Of a stretch of DNA of 44,298 nucleotides, positions 26,235-34,700 are shown piece by piece (position 1 is the stretch's first letter; every line of letters starts with the position of its first letter). Source of the stretch: an uncultured Lachnospiraceae bacterium (GTDB lineage Bacteria > Bacillota > Clostridia > Lachnospirales > Lachnospiraceae); assembly GCA_934438085.1 (NCBI GenBank), contig CAKSBC010000018.1, forward strand, positions 1 to 44,298, in the 5' to 3' direction. The notes under the pieces are model-generated. The model searched no databases. It was given only the letters and a program-made list of their open reading frames with translations, and had not been told where the DNA came from. The position numbers and the translations under genes were made by a program.

Positions 26235-26882
26235 ATGTCAAATAAAGAAATATTAAATATATACAGGCCATTGGTCCATTTCCTGTCAGACGTATTAGGT
26301 GCTGAAACAGAAGTGGTGCTTTTTGACATTTCCGAAAATCAGGTCATAGAAATAAGCAACGGTCAACTGTCAGGCAGAAAGATAGGCAGCGGTCCAACCC
26401 CGTTTTTGGAAAGGATCAAGGCCGATGATGACAGCAGTAAGGACTATATGTCCAATTATAAAGGCGCTGTAGACGGTAAGGAATTTATCTCATCTACCTG
26501 GCTTATCAGAAATGAGGGTGAGCTTATAGGCACTCTCTGCATAAACCGTAATATCACGGCTGCTAAAGCTCTTCAAAGAGATTTGGAGAAGTTTCTTGCC
26601 GGCGCAAACATGATACCTGCTGCCTCCTCAGAGGAAACAGTTGAAGAATTTGATGACTCTATAACAGTTATGGTTAAGGAGAAAATACAGGCGGCCATGG
26701 ATGATGTCGGCATCAATCCTCAGCATATGACTGTAAAGGAGAAAAAACGTGTCGTAATGATACTGAAGCGTCAGGGAGTTACACGTATGAAGGGTGCAGT
26801 CGCAGAGATTGCAGTCCGTCTCGACATATCAATCCCTACCGTATACCGCTACATGAGCGAAATGACAGCACTGTTCCAGTAA
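26235..26882 (+). CDS. YheO/DauR-type transcriptional regulator
   Basis: 215 residues, GGGAG before ATG 26235. The N-terminal YheO-type PAS-like domain (IYRPLVHFLSDVLGAETEVV ... GTLCINRNIT) is followed by a C-terminal helix-turn-helix (MKGAVAEIAVRLDISIPTVYRYMSEM). The Pseudomonas relative DauR controls D-arginine catabolism, and the family is repeatedly linked to D-amino-acid genes. At the end of this block it is the natural candidate for sensing D-serine or D-threonine and controlling the cluster promoter. Confidence 0.85.
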   Translation: MSNKEILNIYRPLVHFLSDVLGAETEVVLFDISENQVIEISNGQLSGRKIGSGPTPFLERIKADDDSSKDYMSNYKGAVDGKEFISSTWLIRNEGELIGTLCINRNITAAKALQRDLEKFLAGANMIPAASSEETVEEFDDSITVMVKEKIQAAMDDVGINPQHMTVKEKKRVVMILKRQGVTRMKGAVAEIAVRLDISIPTVYRYMSEMTALFQ

Positions 26883-26921
26883 ACTAAATCATATAAATCA
26901 CAGTTAAATATATAATTCAAC

Positions 26922-26959
26922 ATATCCACCAAGAATCCAATAAAAACCTTGGTGGATAT
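26922..26959 (+). terminator. Intrinsic terminator of the D-amino-acid block
   Basis: ATATCCACCAAG (26922-26933) and CTTGGTGGATAT (26948-26959) form a perfect 12-bp stem with a 14-base loop, followed by ATTTATTTTTA. Confidence 0.85.
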
Positions 26960-27585
26960 ATTTATTTTTACTCCAATACATACAGCTGCCATGGGCTTAG
27001 ATAAACGCTTGGTATACATATGATAAAAAACAGGCATGGAATTGCTGGAATTTGCAGAACAGTCGAAGCGGAAGATAGAGAAAAACAGCAGAAATAAGAT
27101 TCAATAATAGCAAACCGATATACCGGTTCTATCGGATGGAGGAATCGGAATCAGTAAGCATACAATATGCACAATTTAAAAAGGCGGAAGTTGTACAAAA
27201 ATTCGTATGAAAAAATCAAGAAAAATTGTGCAATTGTATATTCTATGTATAAAAAATACAAAATATATACAAAGGCCAACTAAACAAATCTTAACACCTA
27301 TTAATTTAAAGCAATCATCTTTATTCTCTTTGCCCAAAAAAATTTAAAAAAAGTCAAGTGAGGGCTTGAAATTTAACCTAAATTTGTTAACAGAAATTAA
27401 GTTCTGAATTTGGTTATAATTACCAAAATTTTTTATCTTTAAGATTTGCTTAAAGATAAAAACAGCATCATTCAAAACGAAATTTGAAATTTTGATTATA
27501 TAATTCTGCGTACTGAGAGGCGCAAAAACATTTTGCCCGGCAGTGAAGTTCGTACGACAAGTTTTTTACAAAGGGGGTTTTTAAT
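26960..27585. other. Long AT-rich intergenic region and leader of the AGCS symporter
   Basis: About 625 bases without a convincing gene. A 23-codon plus frame at 27036-27107 (MELLEFAEQSKRKIEKNSRN) may be a gene remnant. Near 26982-27012 is a decayed copy of the 16.9-kb hairpin sequence. The right part has TATAAT at 27415-27420 inside GGTTATAATTACC, a 12-bp hairpin at 27432-27460 and a GC-containing stretch 27505-27555 with GCGTAC...GTACG ends that could fold. No riboswitch class was recognised there. Confidence 0.5.
27432..27460. promoter_or_regulatory. Perfect 12-bp hairpin in the symporter leader
   Basis: TTTATCTTTAAG (27432-27443), loop ATTTG, CTTAAAGATAAA (27449-27460). It lies 12 bases after a TATAAT, so it would be near the very 5' end of an mRNA from that promoter. 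No T-run follows. A stabilising 5' hairpin or protein site is possible. Confidence 0.45.
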
Positions 27586-29136
27586 TTGTCTTACTATGAA
27601 GCGTTTGGAAACGTAATCTATTGGCTCGATGATGTTCTCTGGTCATATCCATTCATCATCTTCGTACTTCTTATTGGTACGTATTTCTTCTTTGGATCAG
27701 GTGTGTTCACACTCAGACATTTCGGACACATCATGCATTACACCTTCGGACAGGTACTTAATAAGACAGGTTCTGAGACAAAGAGCGGCGAAGGTCATGT
27801 ATCACCTTTTGAAGCAGCCTGTATTGCTATCGGCGGCTGCGTAGGAAGCGGAAACATCGCCGGTGTTGCTACAGCTATCGCAACCGGCGGACCTGGAGCT
27901 GTTTTCTGGCTTGAGGTATGGGCATTCTTCGGAATGATGGTAAAGTGCGTTGAGGTTACACTCGCTGTTCACTACAGAGGTAAGAACGAGAAGGGTGAGT
28001 ACTACGGCGGTACTACTTACATGATGGAGAAGGGCTTTGGTCGCCAGATGGGACATATGAAGTTCGCCATGGTAGTTGCAGTTATCTTCGCTATCGGCTT
28101 CATTTGCCAGTTCCTCGGAGGATCACAGGCTTATTCAATTTCAGAGGTACTTAATCGTTCCTTCGGTGTTGATATGATGCTTGTAACAGTTCTCTATTCA
28201 TTTATTCTTTACTATGTAATCTGGAAGGGAACACCACGTATCGCAAAGCTTGCTACAAAGCTTGTTCCATTCATGTGCGTGATCTACCTTTGCGGAGGTC
28301 TTGTACTTATTATAGCTAACTATCAGCAGGTTCCTGCTATGATAACAGCTATATTCAGAGATGCATTTACAGGAACAGCTGCAGCAGGCGGCTTCGCAGG
28401 CTGTGCAGTTCAGCAGGCTATAAGCAAGGGACTTTCACGTTCTATTAACTCTAACGAGGCAGGACAGGGTTCTTCACCGCTTATTCACGGTTCTGCAAAT
28501 ACAATTCACCCTGTGCGTGAGGGTCTTTGGGGAGCATTTGAGGTATTTACAGATACTATAATTGTCTGCACTATCACAGCTATTGCAGTTCTCTGCACAG
28601 GCAAGTGGAGTGAAGGCTTTACAGGTGCAACACTTACTATTGAGGCATTCTCATCAGTATTCGGAAGAGGCGGAGAGGTTTACATCGGTATAATGATGGC
28701 TCTCTTCGGAATTACAACTACAGCAGGATGGTTCACATACTATATCTCAGTTATTAAGTGGCTCTTCAGAAAGCAGCCTGTATTAAGAGATAGACTTTGC
28801 TACCTTTTCAAGTTTGTATTCCCTATTCCAAACCTTATCATCGTTTGGTCAATAACAAAGGGCGGATACAGTGCAGACCTTTTCTGGGCAATAGTAGACG
28901 TATCTCTTCTTATACCTGTATTCTCAAACCTTTTGGCTATCTTCCTTCTCAGAAAGAAGTTCTGGGAGCTTCTTAAGGATTACAAGGCTCGTTACATGGG
29001 CATCGGAGTGGTTGATCCAAACTTCTATGTATTCTATGAGGATGATCCTAAGGTATTTGCAGAAGAGGAAAAGGTTCGTGCAGAGCTTAAGAAAATAGAT
29101 GAGGAAGCTGCTGCCGCACATGCTTCAAAGGCATAA
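27586..29136 (+). CDS. Alanine/glycine:cation symporter (AGCS family)
   Basis: 516 residues. TTG 27586 is the start: AAAGGGGG ends eight bases earlier and the following residues SYYEAFGNVIYWLDDVLWSY are typical of AGCS N-termini. The diagnostic segment is GGCVGSGNIAGVATAIATGG with PGAVFWLEVWAFFGM following, and late SINSNEAGQGSSPLIHGSAN. It imports alanine or glycine with Na+ or H+. About 45 charged residues form a C-terminal tail (DDPKVFAEEEKVRAELKKID). A product of the D-threonine aldolase-like enzyme, glycine, would be a substrate. Confidence 0.93.
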   Translation: MSYYEAFGNVIYWLDDVLWSYPFIIFVLLIGTYFFFGSGVFTLRHFGHIMHYTFGQVLNKTGSETKSGEGHVSPFEAACIAIGGCVGSGNIAGVATAIATGGPGAVFWLEVWAFFGMMVKCVEVTLAVHYRGKNEKGEYYGGTTYMMEKGFGRQMGHMKFAMVVAVIFAIGFICQFLGGSQAYSISEVLNRSFGVDMMLVTVLYSFILYYVIWKGTPRIAKLATKLVPFMCVIYLCGGLVLIIANYQQVPAMITAIFRDAFTGTAAAGGFAGCAVQQAISKGLSRSINSNEAGQGSSPLIHGSANTIHPVREGLWGAFEVFTDTIIVCTITAIAVLCTGKWSEGFTGATLTIEAFSSVFGRGGEVYIGIMMALFGITTTAGWFTYYISVIKWLFRKQPVLRDRLCYLFKFVFPIPNLIIVWSITKGGYSADLFWAIVDVSLLIPVFSNLLAIFLLRKKFWELLKDYKARYMGIGVVDPNFYVFYEDDPKVFAEEEKVRAELKKIDEEAAAAHASKA

Positions 29137-29186
29137 TAATATCAGTTCATAATAATTTTTTCTCATAACTACCCAAATACAATAAT

Positions 29187-29231
29187 GCACAAAACGGTCT
29201 GCAGCAAAAAAAGCTTCAGGCCGTTTTGTGC
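29187..29231. terminator. Long hairpin after the AGCS symporter
   Basis: GCACAAAACGG (29187-29197) pairs perfectly with CCGTTTTGTGC (29221-29231), with an inner CTG-AGC / GCT-CAG partial stem around a run of seven A. There is no T-run after it, so termination may be partial. Confidence 0.6.
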
Positions 29232-29294
29232 GAAGAGAGTTAAATCCTTATTTTTGTTGTATAATTAAAAATAATGTCTAAAGCAGAAAATTGA

Positions 29295-29322
29295 TTGAAA
29301 TAGAAAAAACACTTGTTATAAT
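29295..29322 (+). promoter_or_regulatory. Promoter of the ThrE/aminotransferase run
   Basis: TTGAAA (29295-29300), 16-base spacer, TATAAT (29317-29322) with a TG extension at 29314-29315. It lies 54 bases before the first ThrE-like gene. Confidence 0.75.
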
Positions 29323-29375
29323 TAACTAAAAAATCAATAGATAATTATGCGATATTACATAATAAGGAGGGAGCC

Positions 29376-30128
29376 ATGGCATACGATAAGAAAATGCTTG
29401 GTCTGTTTGTAGATGTGGGCAGGGAAATGCTGCAGAGCGGAGCAGAAATCGGCAGAGCGGATACTACTATAAAACTTATGGGGCTTGCATATGGAGCGGC
29501 CAGAATGGATATACTTGCCATAACGGACTATCTGGTCGTTACAATGAGTCTGCCGGACGGTGTTGAATATACAATTACAAGGAGAATAGAAGGCGGAAGC
29601 ACGGATTTTAGCCGTATAGAGGCTCTCAATGAATTAAGCCGCAGCTTTTGCACTAAGCCGTTTAGTGAGCAGGAGCTGAGAGAACGCCTTGACGGAATCA
29701 GAAATAATCACATAGGAAATTTGAAAAAATACGCCGGAACTATGATGGTAGGCTTTATGTTTTCTGCATTCTTCGGCGGCAGTCTGCTTGATGCCATTGT
29801 TTGCTGTGCATTAGCATTTCCGGCATGCTTTCTGGGTGGAAATCTTTCAAGGCTGTGCTCATCAAACATTTTTTATAATTTCCTCTGTGCACTTTTCTCA
29901 GGAATCATGGCCTGCATAGCGGCAATGATCATACCTGCAGTGCATCTTGATAAGCTTATGATCGGGCTCATAATGATATTTATCCCCGGCCGAGCTCTTA
30001 CCAATTCAATCAAGGATATTTTCCTTGGAGATACGCTTTCCGGAATGATGAGAATGACTGAGGCACTGTTCTGCGGTGCAGCTATAGCATTCGGATTTAT
30101 TATCCCGGTCTATGTAACCGGAATTTAA
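29376..30128 (+). CDS. Threonine/serine exporter, ThrE N-terminal type (PF06738-like)
   Basis: 250 residues with AAGGAGGGAG before ATG 29376. The cytosolic first 100 residues have MLQSGAEIGRADTTIKLMG and TDYLVVTMSLPDG, then IEGGSTDFSRIEALNELSR, all typical of ThrE/DUF1212 proteins. Five membrane helices follow. In Corynebacterium ThrE is one protein; here the C-terminal part is a separate gene 13 bases downstream, so the two form a split exporter of threonine/serine-like amino acids. Confidence 0.88.
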   Translation: MAYDKKMLGLFVDVGREMLQSGAEIGRADTTIKLMGLAYGAARMDILAITDYLVVTMSLPDGVEYTITRRIEGGSTDFSRIEALNELSRSFCTKPFSEQELRERLDGIRNNHIGNLKKYAGTMMVGFMFSAFFGGSLLDAIVCCALAFPACFLGGNLSRLCSSNIFYNFLCALFSGIMACIAAMIIPAVHLDKLMIGLIMIFIPGRALTNSIKDIFLGDTLSGMMRMTEALFCGAAIAFGFIIPVYVTGI

Positions 30129-30141
30129 CGGAGGTATAGCT

Positions 30142-30606
30142 ATGAGTCACTTTCAGTTATTTATAAGTATTTTCACATCCGTTATGGGAACCGTGGGCTT
30201 TGCTATGGTATGGAATATGGAGAATAAGTATATTCCGCATGCTGCTTTAAACGGTTTTCTTACATGGGCAATGTATCTTATATGCGAGGTCTATGGCTGC
30301 GGCAACTTTACTGCTACCCTTGCAGCGAGTCTGGTCGGAGTCCTTGTTGCCGAATTTATGGCAAGAGCGACCAGGAAAAATGCCGCACAGTTCCGTATAT
30401 CGGGGCTTGTATGTCTTATACCGGGATCAGGACTTTATCACACAATGGATGCTCTTATAAGATCTGATTCGGCCATGGTTCATTCCTATGCCATGAGCAC
30501 GTCCTACACAGTATTTGGTATAGCGGGAGGAATATGCCTCGGCAGTGCACTTATGTATATGTTTAAAGTAATAGTTGACGGAAACAAGAATAATTTTGCA
30601 TACTGA
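30142..30606 (+). CDS. Threonine/serine exporter, ThrE C-terminal type (PF12821-like)
   Basis: 154 residues, GGAGG before ATG 30142. Five hydrophobic helices with the PF12821-style ending: FRISGLVCLIPGSGLYHTMD then a last helix. It is the partner of the preceding gene, and both are needed for a full ThrE topology of about ten helices. An exporter next to amino-acid importers suggests overflow control or amino-acid exchange. Confidence 0.87.
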   Translation: MSHFQLFISIFTSVMGTVGFAMVWNMENKYIPHAALNGFLTWAMYLICEVYGCGNFTATLAASLVGVLVAEFMARATRKNAAQFRISGLVCLIPGSGLYHTMDALIRSDSAMVHSYAMSTSYTVFGIAGGICLGSALMYMFKVIVDGNKNNFAY

Positions 30607-30655
30607 ATGCAGGAAAAAATAAAACTGCATATGAAAATTTAAGAAAGGAAATAAT

Positions 30656-31534
30656 ATGGAGTATGTAGGATATTATAACGGTGAGATCGGACCTCTTTCA
30701 GAAATGAAGATACCGATGCTTGACAGAAGCATTTTCTTTGGTGACAGCTGTTATGAAATGGCGAATTTTGAAACCGGGCGAGCTTTTGTACTGCACGATC
30801 ACATCAACAGATTTTACAATAGCTGCAAAATACTCGGCATAGATTTTCGTATGACAAAGGAAGAGCTTGTTTCAGAGATTCAAAAGGTCATAGATGCAAA
30901 TGAGCTTAAGGAAGGCTTTCTTTACTGGCAGGCCTCGAGAGGAACTATGATGAGAAGCTTCGCCTACGGTGATAAAAAACCGGCTGCTAATCTTATAATG
31001 TATACATCTCCGGGAAGCTTGCTGCCGCAGACAAAAACCTTCAGTCTTAAATCATATGAGGATATAAGATTCCTTCGCTGCAATATTAAGACTACTAACC
31101 TCATACCTGCAGTGCTTTATTCACAGGAATCTTATGAAAATGGATGTGAGGAAAGCATTTTACACAGAGGAGAACGTGTAACGGAATGTGCTCACAGCAA
31201 TGTTATTATATTAAAGAACGGTGTTCTTAAGGCGCCGCCGAAGGATAATCTAATACTTCCGGGCGTTACAATGAGCAATACCTTAGTACTTGCTGAAAAG
31301 AACGGCATACCTGTAGAGATAGCGCCGTTTACGATGAATGAGCTTAGAGATGCCGATGAGGTAATCATCACTTCGACAGGAGTGCCATGTATTCAGGGAA
31401 CGAAGCTTGATGGCAATCCTGTAGGCGGAAAGGATGAAAAAACACTTAAATATTTACAGAAGCTATACATGGATTTCTATTATGACAATGTAGGCAGGAA
31501 CGAGCTGCTTGATGAAGCACATTATGCTCAGTGA
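30656..31534 (+). CDS. Class IV aminotransferase, D-amino-acid aminotransferase-like
   Basis: 292 residues, AAGAAAGGA before ATG 30656. A fold-type IV PLP enzyme. NIKTTNL gives the PLP lysine K145 and VTECAHSNV gives E177, both at the same numbers as in Bacillus D-amino-acid aminotransferase (DAAT); SRGTMMRSF aligns with its TRGT-PRNH carboxylate trap. The Arg is kept (R100) but the His is replaced by Phe (F102), so the substrate range may differ. Branched-chain aminotransferase or aminodeoxychorismate lyase are alternatives. The D-amino-acid genes upstream and glutamate dehydrogenase downstream favour a DAAT role swapping amino groups between D-amino acids and 2-oxo acids. Confidence 0.8.
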   Translation: MEYVGYYNGEIGPLSEMKIPMLDRSIFFGDSCYEMANFETGRAFVLHDHINRFYNSCKILGIDFRMTKEELVSEIQKVIDANELKEGFLYWQASRGTMMRSFAYGDKKPAANLIMYTSPGSLLPQTKTFSLKSYEDIRFLRCNIKTTNLIPAVLYSQESYENGCEESILHRGERVTECAHSNVIILKNGVLKAPPKDNLILPGVTMSNTLVLAEKNGIPVEIAPFTMNELRDADEVIITSTGVPCIQGTKLDGNPVGGKDEKTLKYLQKLYMDFYYDNVGRNELLDEAHYAQ

Positions 31535-31678
31535 CAGTCATAACCTGTAAATATAAAATATATGAATTGTATTCATGAAAAGTAAGGTAAACATTCTATA
31601 TAATTGCATGTAAAAAAATAAAATAAATTAATACTTGTATACATCAAAATAATATGGTATTGTTTCCAAAGACAAGGA

Positions 31679-31716
31679 CGTCAGTTTTGCTCAAATGGGC
31701 AAAATTGGCGTTTTTT
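31679..31716 (+). terminator. Intrinsic terminator or attenuator ahead of gdh
   Basis: CGTCAGTTTTGCT (31679-31691) pairs, with three G-U pairs, with GGGCAAAATTGGCG (about 31697-31710), followed by six T (31711-31716). It lies 145 bases after the aminotransferase and 62 before gdh. It may end the former or, if a promoter upstream at about 31635-31663 is real, attenuate gdh. Confidence 0.7.
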
Positions 31717-31734
31717 GCTTAAAAAACATATAAT
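31705..31734 (+). promoter_or_regulatory. Candidate gdh promoter
   Basis: TTGGCG (31705-31710), 18-base spacer, TATAAT (31729-31734). The -35 overlaps the terminator arm. TGCC-TTTATA-GGCA lies in the short leader at 31748-31761. Confidence 0.55.
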
Positions 31735-31778
31735 TTCACATAAAAAATGCCTTTATAGGCACAGAAAGGGGCAAAATT

Positions 31779-33128
31779 ATGAAAAACGCATATCTTACAA
31801 GAGTAGTTGAAGAATGCAAGGCAAAGAACGCAAATGAGCCTGAATTCCTTCAGACAGTAGAGGAAGTATTCTCATCTCTTGAGCCGGTTATCGATGCTCA
31901 TCCGGAGTATGAGAAGGCAGCACTTTTAGAGAGAATGACAGAGCCGGAGAGAGTTATCGAGTTCAGAGTTCCTTGGGAGGATGATAACGGACAGGTACAC
32001 GTAAACCGCGGCTACAGAGTACAGTTTAACGGTGCCATCGGACCATACAAGGGAGGCCTCAGATTTGCTCCTTCTGTAAATCTTTCAATCCTTAAGTTCC
32101 TTGGCTTTGAGCAGACCTTCAAGAACAGCCTTACCACACTTCCTATGGGCGGCGGCAAGGGCGGCTCAGACTTTGATCCTAAGGGAAAGAGCGATGCTGA
32201 AGTAATGCGTTTCTGCCAGTCATTTATGACAGAGCTTTACAGACACATCGGACCTGATGTTGATGTTCCTGCAGGAGATATCGGAGTAGGCGGAAGAGAG
32301 ATCGGATACCTTTATGGACAGTACCGCAGAATCCGCGGCGTTTCACAGCAGGGCGTACTTACAGGAAAGGGACGTTCATACGGCGGATCACTTATTCGTC
32401 CTGAGGCTACAGGCTATGGTGCAGTTTATTACCTTCAGGCAGTATTAAAGCATCAGCATGATGAGCTTAAGGGCAAGACAGTAGTACTTACAGGATACGG
32501 CAATGTAAGCTGGGGAGCAGTAAAGAAGCTTACAGAGCTCGGAGCAAAGCCTATCACCATTTCAGGTTCAGCAGGCTACATCCTTGATGAGGCAGGTATC
32601 ACAACAGAGGAGAAAATCAACTTCATGCTCGATGCAAGAGCCGGCAAGGTAAAGCTTTCAGACTATGCAGAGAAATTCGGTGCTAAATTCTTCCCTAACG
32701 AGAAGCCTTTCGGCATCAAGGCAGATATCGTAATGCCTTGCGCTACACAAAATGAGGTAGACCTTGAGATCGCAAAGAAGATTGCTGCATCAGGTGCTAA
32801 ATACTACATCGAGGTATCAAACATGCCTACAACAAATGAGGCACTTAAGTACCTTATGACAGAAACAGATCTTGTAGTAGCACCTTCAAAGGCTGCAAAC
32901 GCAGGCGGAGTACTCGTAAGCGGACTCGAAATGTGCCAGAACTCAGAGAGACTCTCATGGACAGCAGAAGAAGTAGATGAAAAACTTCACCGCATCATGA
33001 CAAGCATCCATGACTCATCAGCAGAAGCTGCAGAAAAATATGGACTTGGCTACAACCTCGTTGCCGGAGGAAACATCGTAGGCTTCCTCAAGGTAGCAGA
33101 TGCTATGATGGCACAGGGGATATACTAA
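31779..33128 (+). CDS. gdhA: Glutamate dehydrogenase (hexameric, family I)
   Basis: 449 residues, GAAAGGGG before ATG 31779. It interconverts glutamate with 2-oxoglutarate and ammonia. The substrate-binding stretch is GPYKGGLRFAPSVNLSILKF, the catalytic region TTLPMGGGKGGSDFDPKGKS, then DVPAGDIGVGGREIGYLYGQ; the nucleotide-binding fold has VLTGYGNVSWGAVKKL. Length matches the NADP-type 450-residue class, but cofactor choice is not proven by sequence. Ammonia from DsdA and amino groups from the aminotransferase would meet here. Confidence 0.95.
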   Translation: MKNAYLTRVVEECKAKNANEPEFLQTVEEVFSSLEPVIDAHPEYEKAALLERMTEPERVIEFRVPWEDDNGQVHVNRGYRVQFNGAIGPYKGGLRFAPSVNLSILKFLGFEQTFKNSLTTLPMGGGKGGSDFDPKGKSDAEVMRFCQSFMTELYRHIGPDVDVPAGDIGVGGREIGYLYGQYRRIRGVSQQGVLTGKGRSYGGSLIRPEATGYGAVYYLQAVLKHQHDELKGKTVVLTGYGNVSWGAVKKLTELGAKPITISGSAGYILDEAGITTEEKINFMLDARAGKVKLSDYAEKFGAKFFPNEKPFGIKADIVMPCATQNEVDLEIAKKIAASGAKYYIEVSNMPTTNEALKYLMTETDLVVAPSKAANAGGVLVSGLEMCQNSERLSWTAEEVDEKLHRIMTSIHDSSAEAAEKYGLGYNLVAGGNIVGFLKVADAMMAQGIY

Positions 33129-33142
33129 AATAATTCCAGAAA

Positions 33143-33187
33143 ATAGGAAAATCGGCTGACTGCTTGCAGTAAAGCCGATTTTTCTAT
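33143..33187 (+). terminator. Terminator after gdh
   Basis: A stem of 15 pairs with one G-U (33143-33157 against 33173-33187, core AAAATCGGCT / AGCCGATTTT) and a 15-base loop. The T-rich arm TTTTTCTATTT supplies the U-tract. Confidence 0.8.
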
Positions 33188-33225
33188 TTGATGGATAAAC
33201 GTGTATGAGCAAAAAAGGACGGAGT

Positions 33226-33240
33226 CCGATTTGCGAATAC
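33226..33240. repeat. 15-base direct repeat, left copy
   Basis: CCGATTTGCGAATAC is found here and again at 36935-36949, flanking the first riboswitch/APC/dehydrogenase unit. About one such exact 15-mer pair is expected by chance in 44 kb, so only its position is suggestive. The surrounding 33190-33341 holds no gene; it contains the palindrome GACTATAGTC at 33293-33302. Confidence 0.35.
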
Positions 33241-33341
33241 CGGTTAGCGTTTTGGGAGCTCGAAGAGCGGAAAAACGCGATTATTTTAGTTAGACTATAG
33301 TCAAGCCGATGTTTCTATCTCCTTTGTTAGGGGCGGGTTAA

Positions 33342-34607
33342 TTAAACCTCGTCCTCATTGAAGTAACGGTTCTCAAGGATATCGATCGTGTATGTGATAT
33401 CAAGCTCTTTAGCCCACTCAAGGTACTGCTCAACCTGCCTGTCTTCAAGCATATCAGAAGTAATAAGACCCTTCTGATCGATCATGTCGTTAACGAAGAG
33501 CTTTGTGAAGAGGAATGCGCCCTGTCCTGTAAGGTACATCTCACCTGACATTTTTGCCCTTTCAAAGGAGTCAATAAGTCCCGGAGCCTGAACATGAAGA
33601 TCGATCATTACGTCTCTGCCGTTTTTCTTACCATATGCCTCACATACGAATGCTCCGCCGTCCTCAATAACACCCTCATCAATGATTGCTTTGATTTCCT
33701 CAGGATTCTTCGGTGCCTCAGGAACATGTGCGTGGATCAAGTCAAATGGCACTATTTCATGTCCGTCAAACATTTCAGGCTCATGGCTAAGAAGGCCTGC
33801 CTTATAAAGAGGCTTTGCAAATTCTACACCGCCGCCGCCATATTTAAAGAAGATGTTCTTTGCGCCCTTGAAATATTCATCCGGATGGAAGCCCATGAAT
33901 GCCGGTTCCTCATGTGCATGTTCACATAAAGTAATAGGCTTATAATCATACTCAGGCCATCTTCTTACAATTGGCTTGCTGAATGGTACTCTTCGTGTTG
34001 GTATTCCGTTTTCAACGGCATATGCAGTTTCCTCCATATCGCAAAGAGCTGTCTGTACAGACCACCAGAATGGTACGAATTTCTTTGTTTCAACGCCTTC
34101 ATAAACAAGACAGCAAAGTGTATCACACTCGTCAAGCTCCTGAACAGCTCTTCTTGCAACTACACACATAAGTCCCGGAGATGAACCTGTTCCGACGAGC
34201 GCTGTAGTTCCGTTATCTGCAAAGCGCTTGCTGTAATCAGTGTACATTATTCTGATTCCCTCAAGCCAGTTGTTAATAGGGTCTTCGGCGTGTCCGATGC
34301 CTTCACAGGCTGAAAGATCCTGATAGCAGCACTTGCACTGTATAGCAGCTTCTAATACGTTGATACCGAAGTCAAGCGGCATTACGTTAATGATAAGCTC
34401 AGCATCCTCAGCTGCGGCTACGATTTCCTCGACATGTGCGGCATTAACCTGTTTAGGTTTTCCTTTTGTGATCATAGATGCAACATTTTTTGCAGTTTCG
34501 AAATTGTAGTCAGCGCATATGATTTCTGTTACATTAGGCTCCTGATCGAGCTTTCTGCATATGGTGGAACCCTGTGCTCCGCATCCGCAAACCATAATTT
34601 TTTTCAT
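33342..34607 (-). CDS. Saccharopine-dehydrogenase-like oxidoreductase (copy 1)
   Basis: 421 residues, GAGGTGAT before the start at 34607. A Rossmann fold with GCGAQG at 8-13 and Asp33 at the end of the second strand (IICADYN), which favours NAD(H). The SDH-family domain follows with GSSPGLMCVVARRAVQEL and conserved WWSVQTALCDMEE and KYGGGGVEF segments. Relatives make or split N-linked double amino acids (saccharopine, carboxynorspermidine) or oxidise lysine; this enzyme is not close enough to any to name a substrate. It lies downstream of a permease and a glycine-type riboswitch. The copy at 37.1-38.4 kb has the same first 35 residues and a nearly identical last 100, with a more divergent middle. 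Confidence 0.82.
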   Translation of the reverse strand: MKKIMVCGCGAQGSTICRKLDQEPNVTEIICADYNFETAKNVASMITKGKPKQVNAAHVEEIVAAAEDAELIINVMPLDFGINVLEAAIQCKCCYQDLSACEGIGHAEDPINNWLEGIRIMYTDYSKRFADNGTTALVGTGSSPGLMCVVARRAVQELDECDTLCCLVYEGVETKKFVPFWWSVQTALCDMEETAYAVENGIPTRRVPFSKPIVRRWPEYDYKPITLCEHAHEEPAFMGFHPDEYFKGAKNIFFKYGGGGVEFAKPLYKAGLLSHEPEMFDGHEIVPFDLIHAHVPEAPKNPEEIKAIIDEGVIEDGGAFVCEAYGKKNGRDVMIDLHVQAPGLIDSFERAKMSGEMYLTGQGAFLFTKLFVNDMIDQKGLITSDMLEDRQVEQYLEWAKELDITYTIDILENRYFNEDEV

Positions 34608-34700
34608 AAAATCACCTCATTTATTATGCATTTAATATTTGTTTGTTCGGAATTTTTTTGTTCAAAATCCTTTGTTCATAAATTTTTTTGATGTTGGTTA

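Noticed and set aside
27036..27107. Short frame MELLEFAEQSKRKIEKNSRN
   Set aside because: Only 23 codons, no good ribosome binding site; at most a gene remnant.
27505..27555. Lysine riboswitch (GAGAGGCGC motif) before the AGCS gene
   Set aside because: The shared GAGAGGCGC is short and the other conserved L-box parts are missing.
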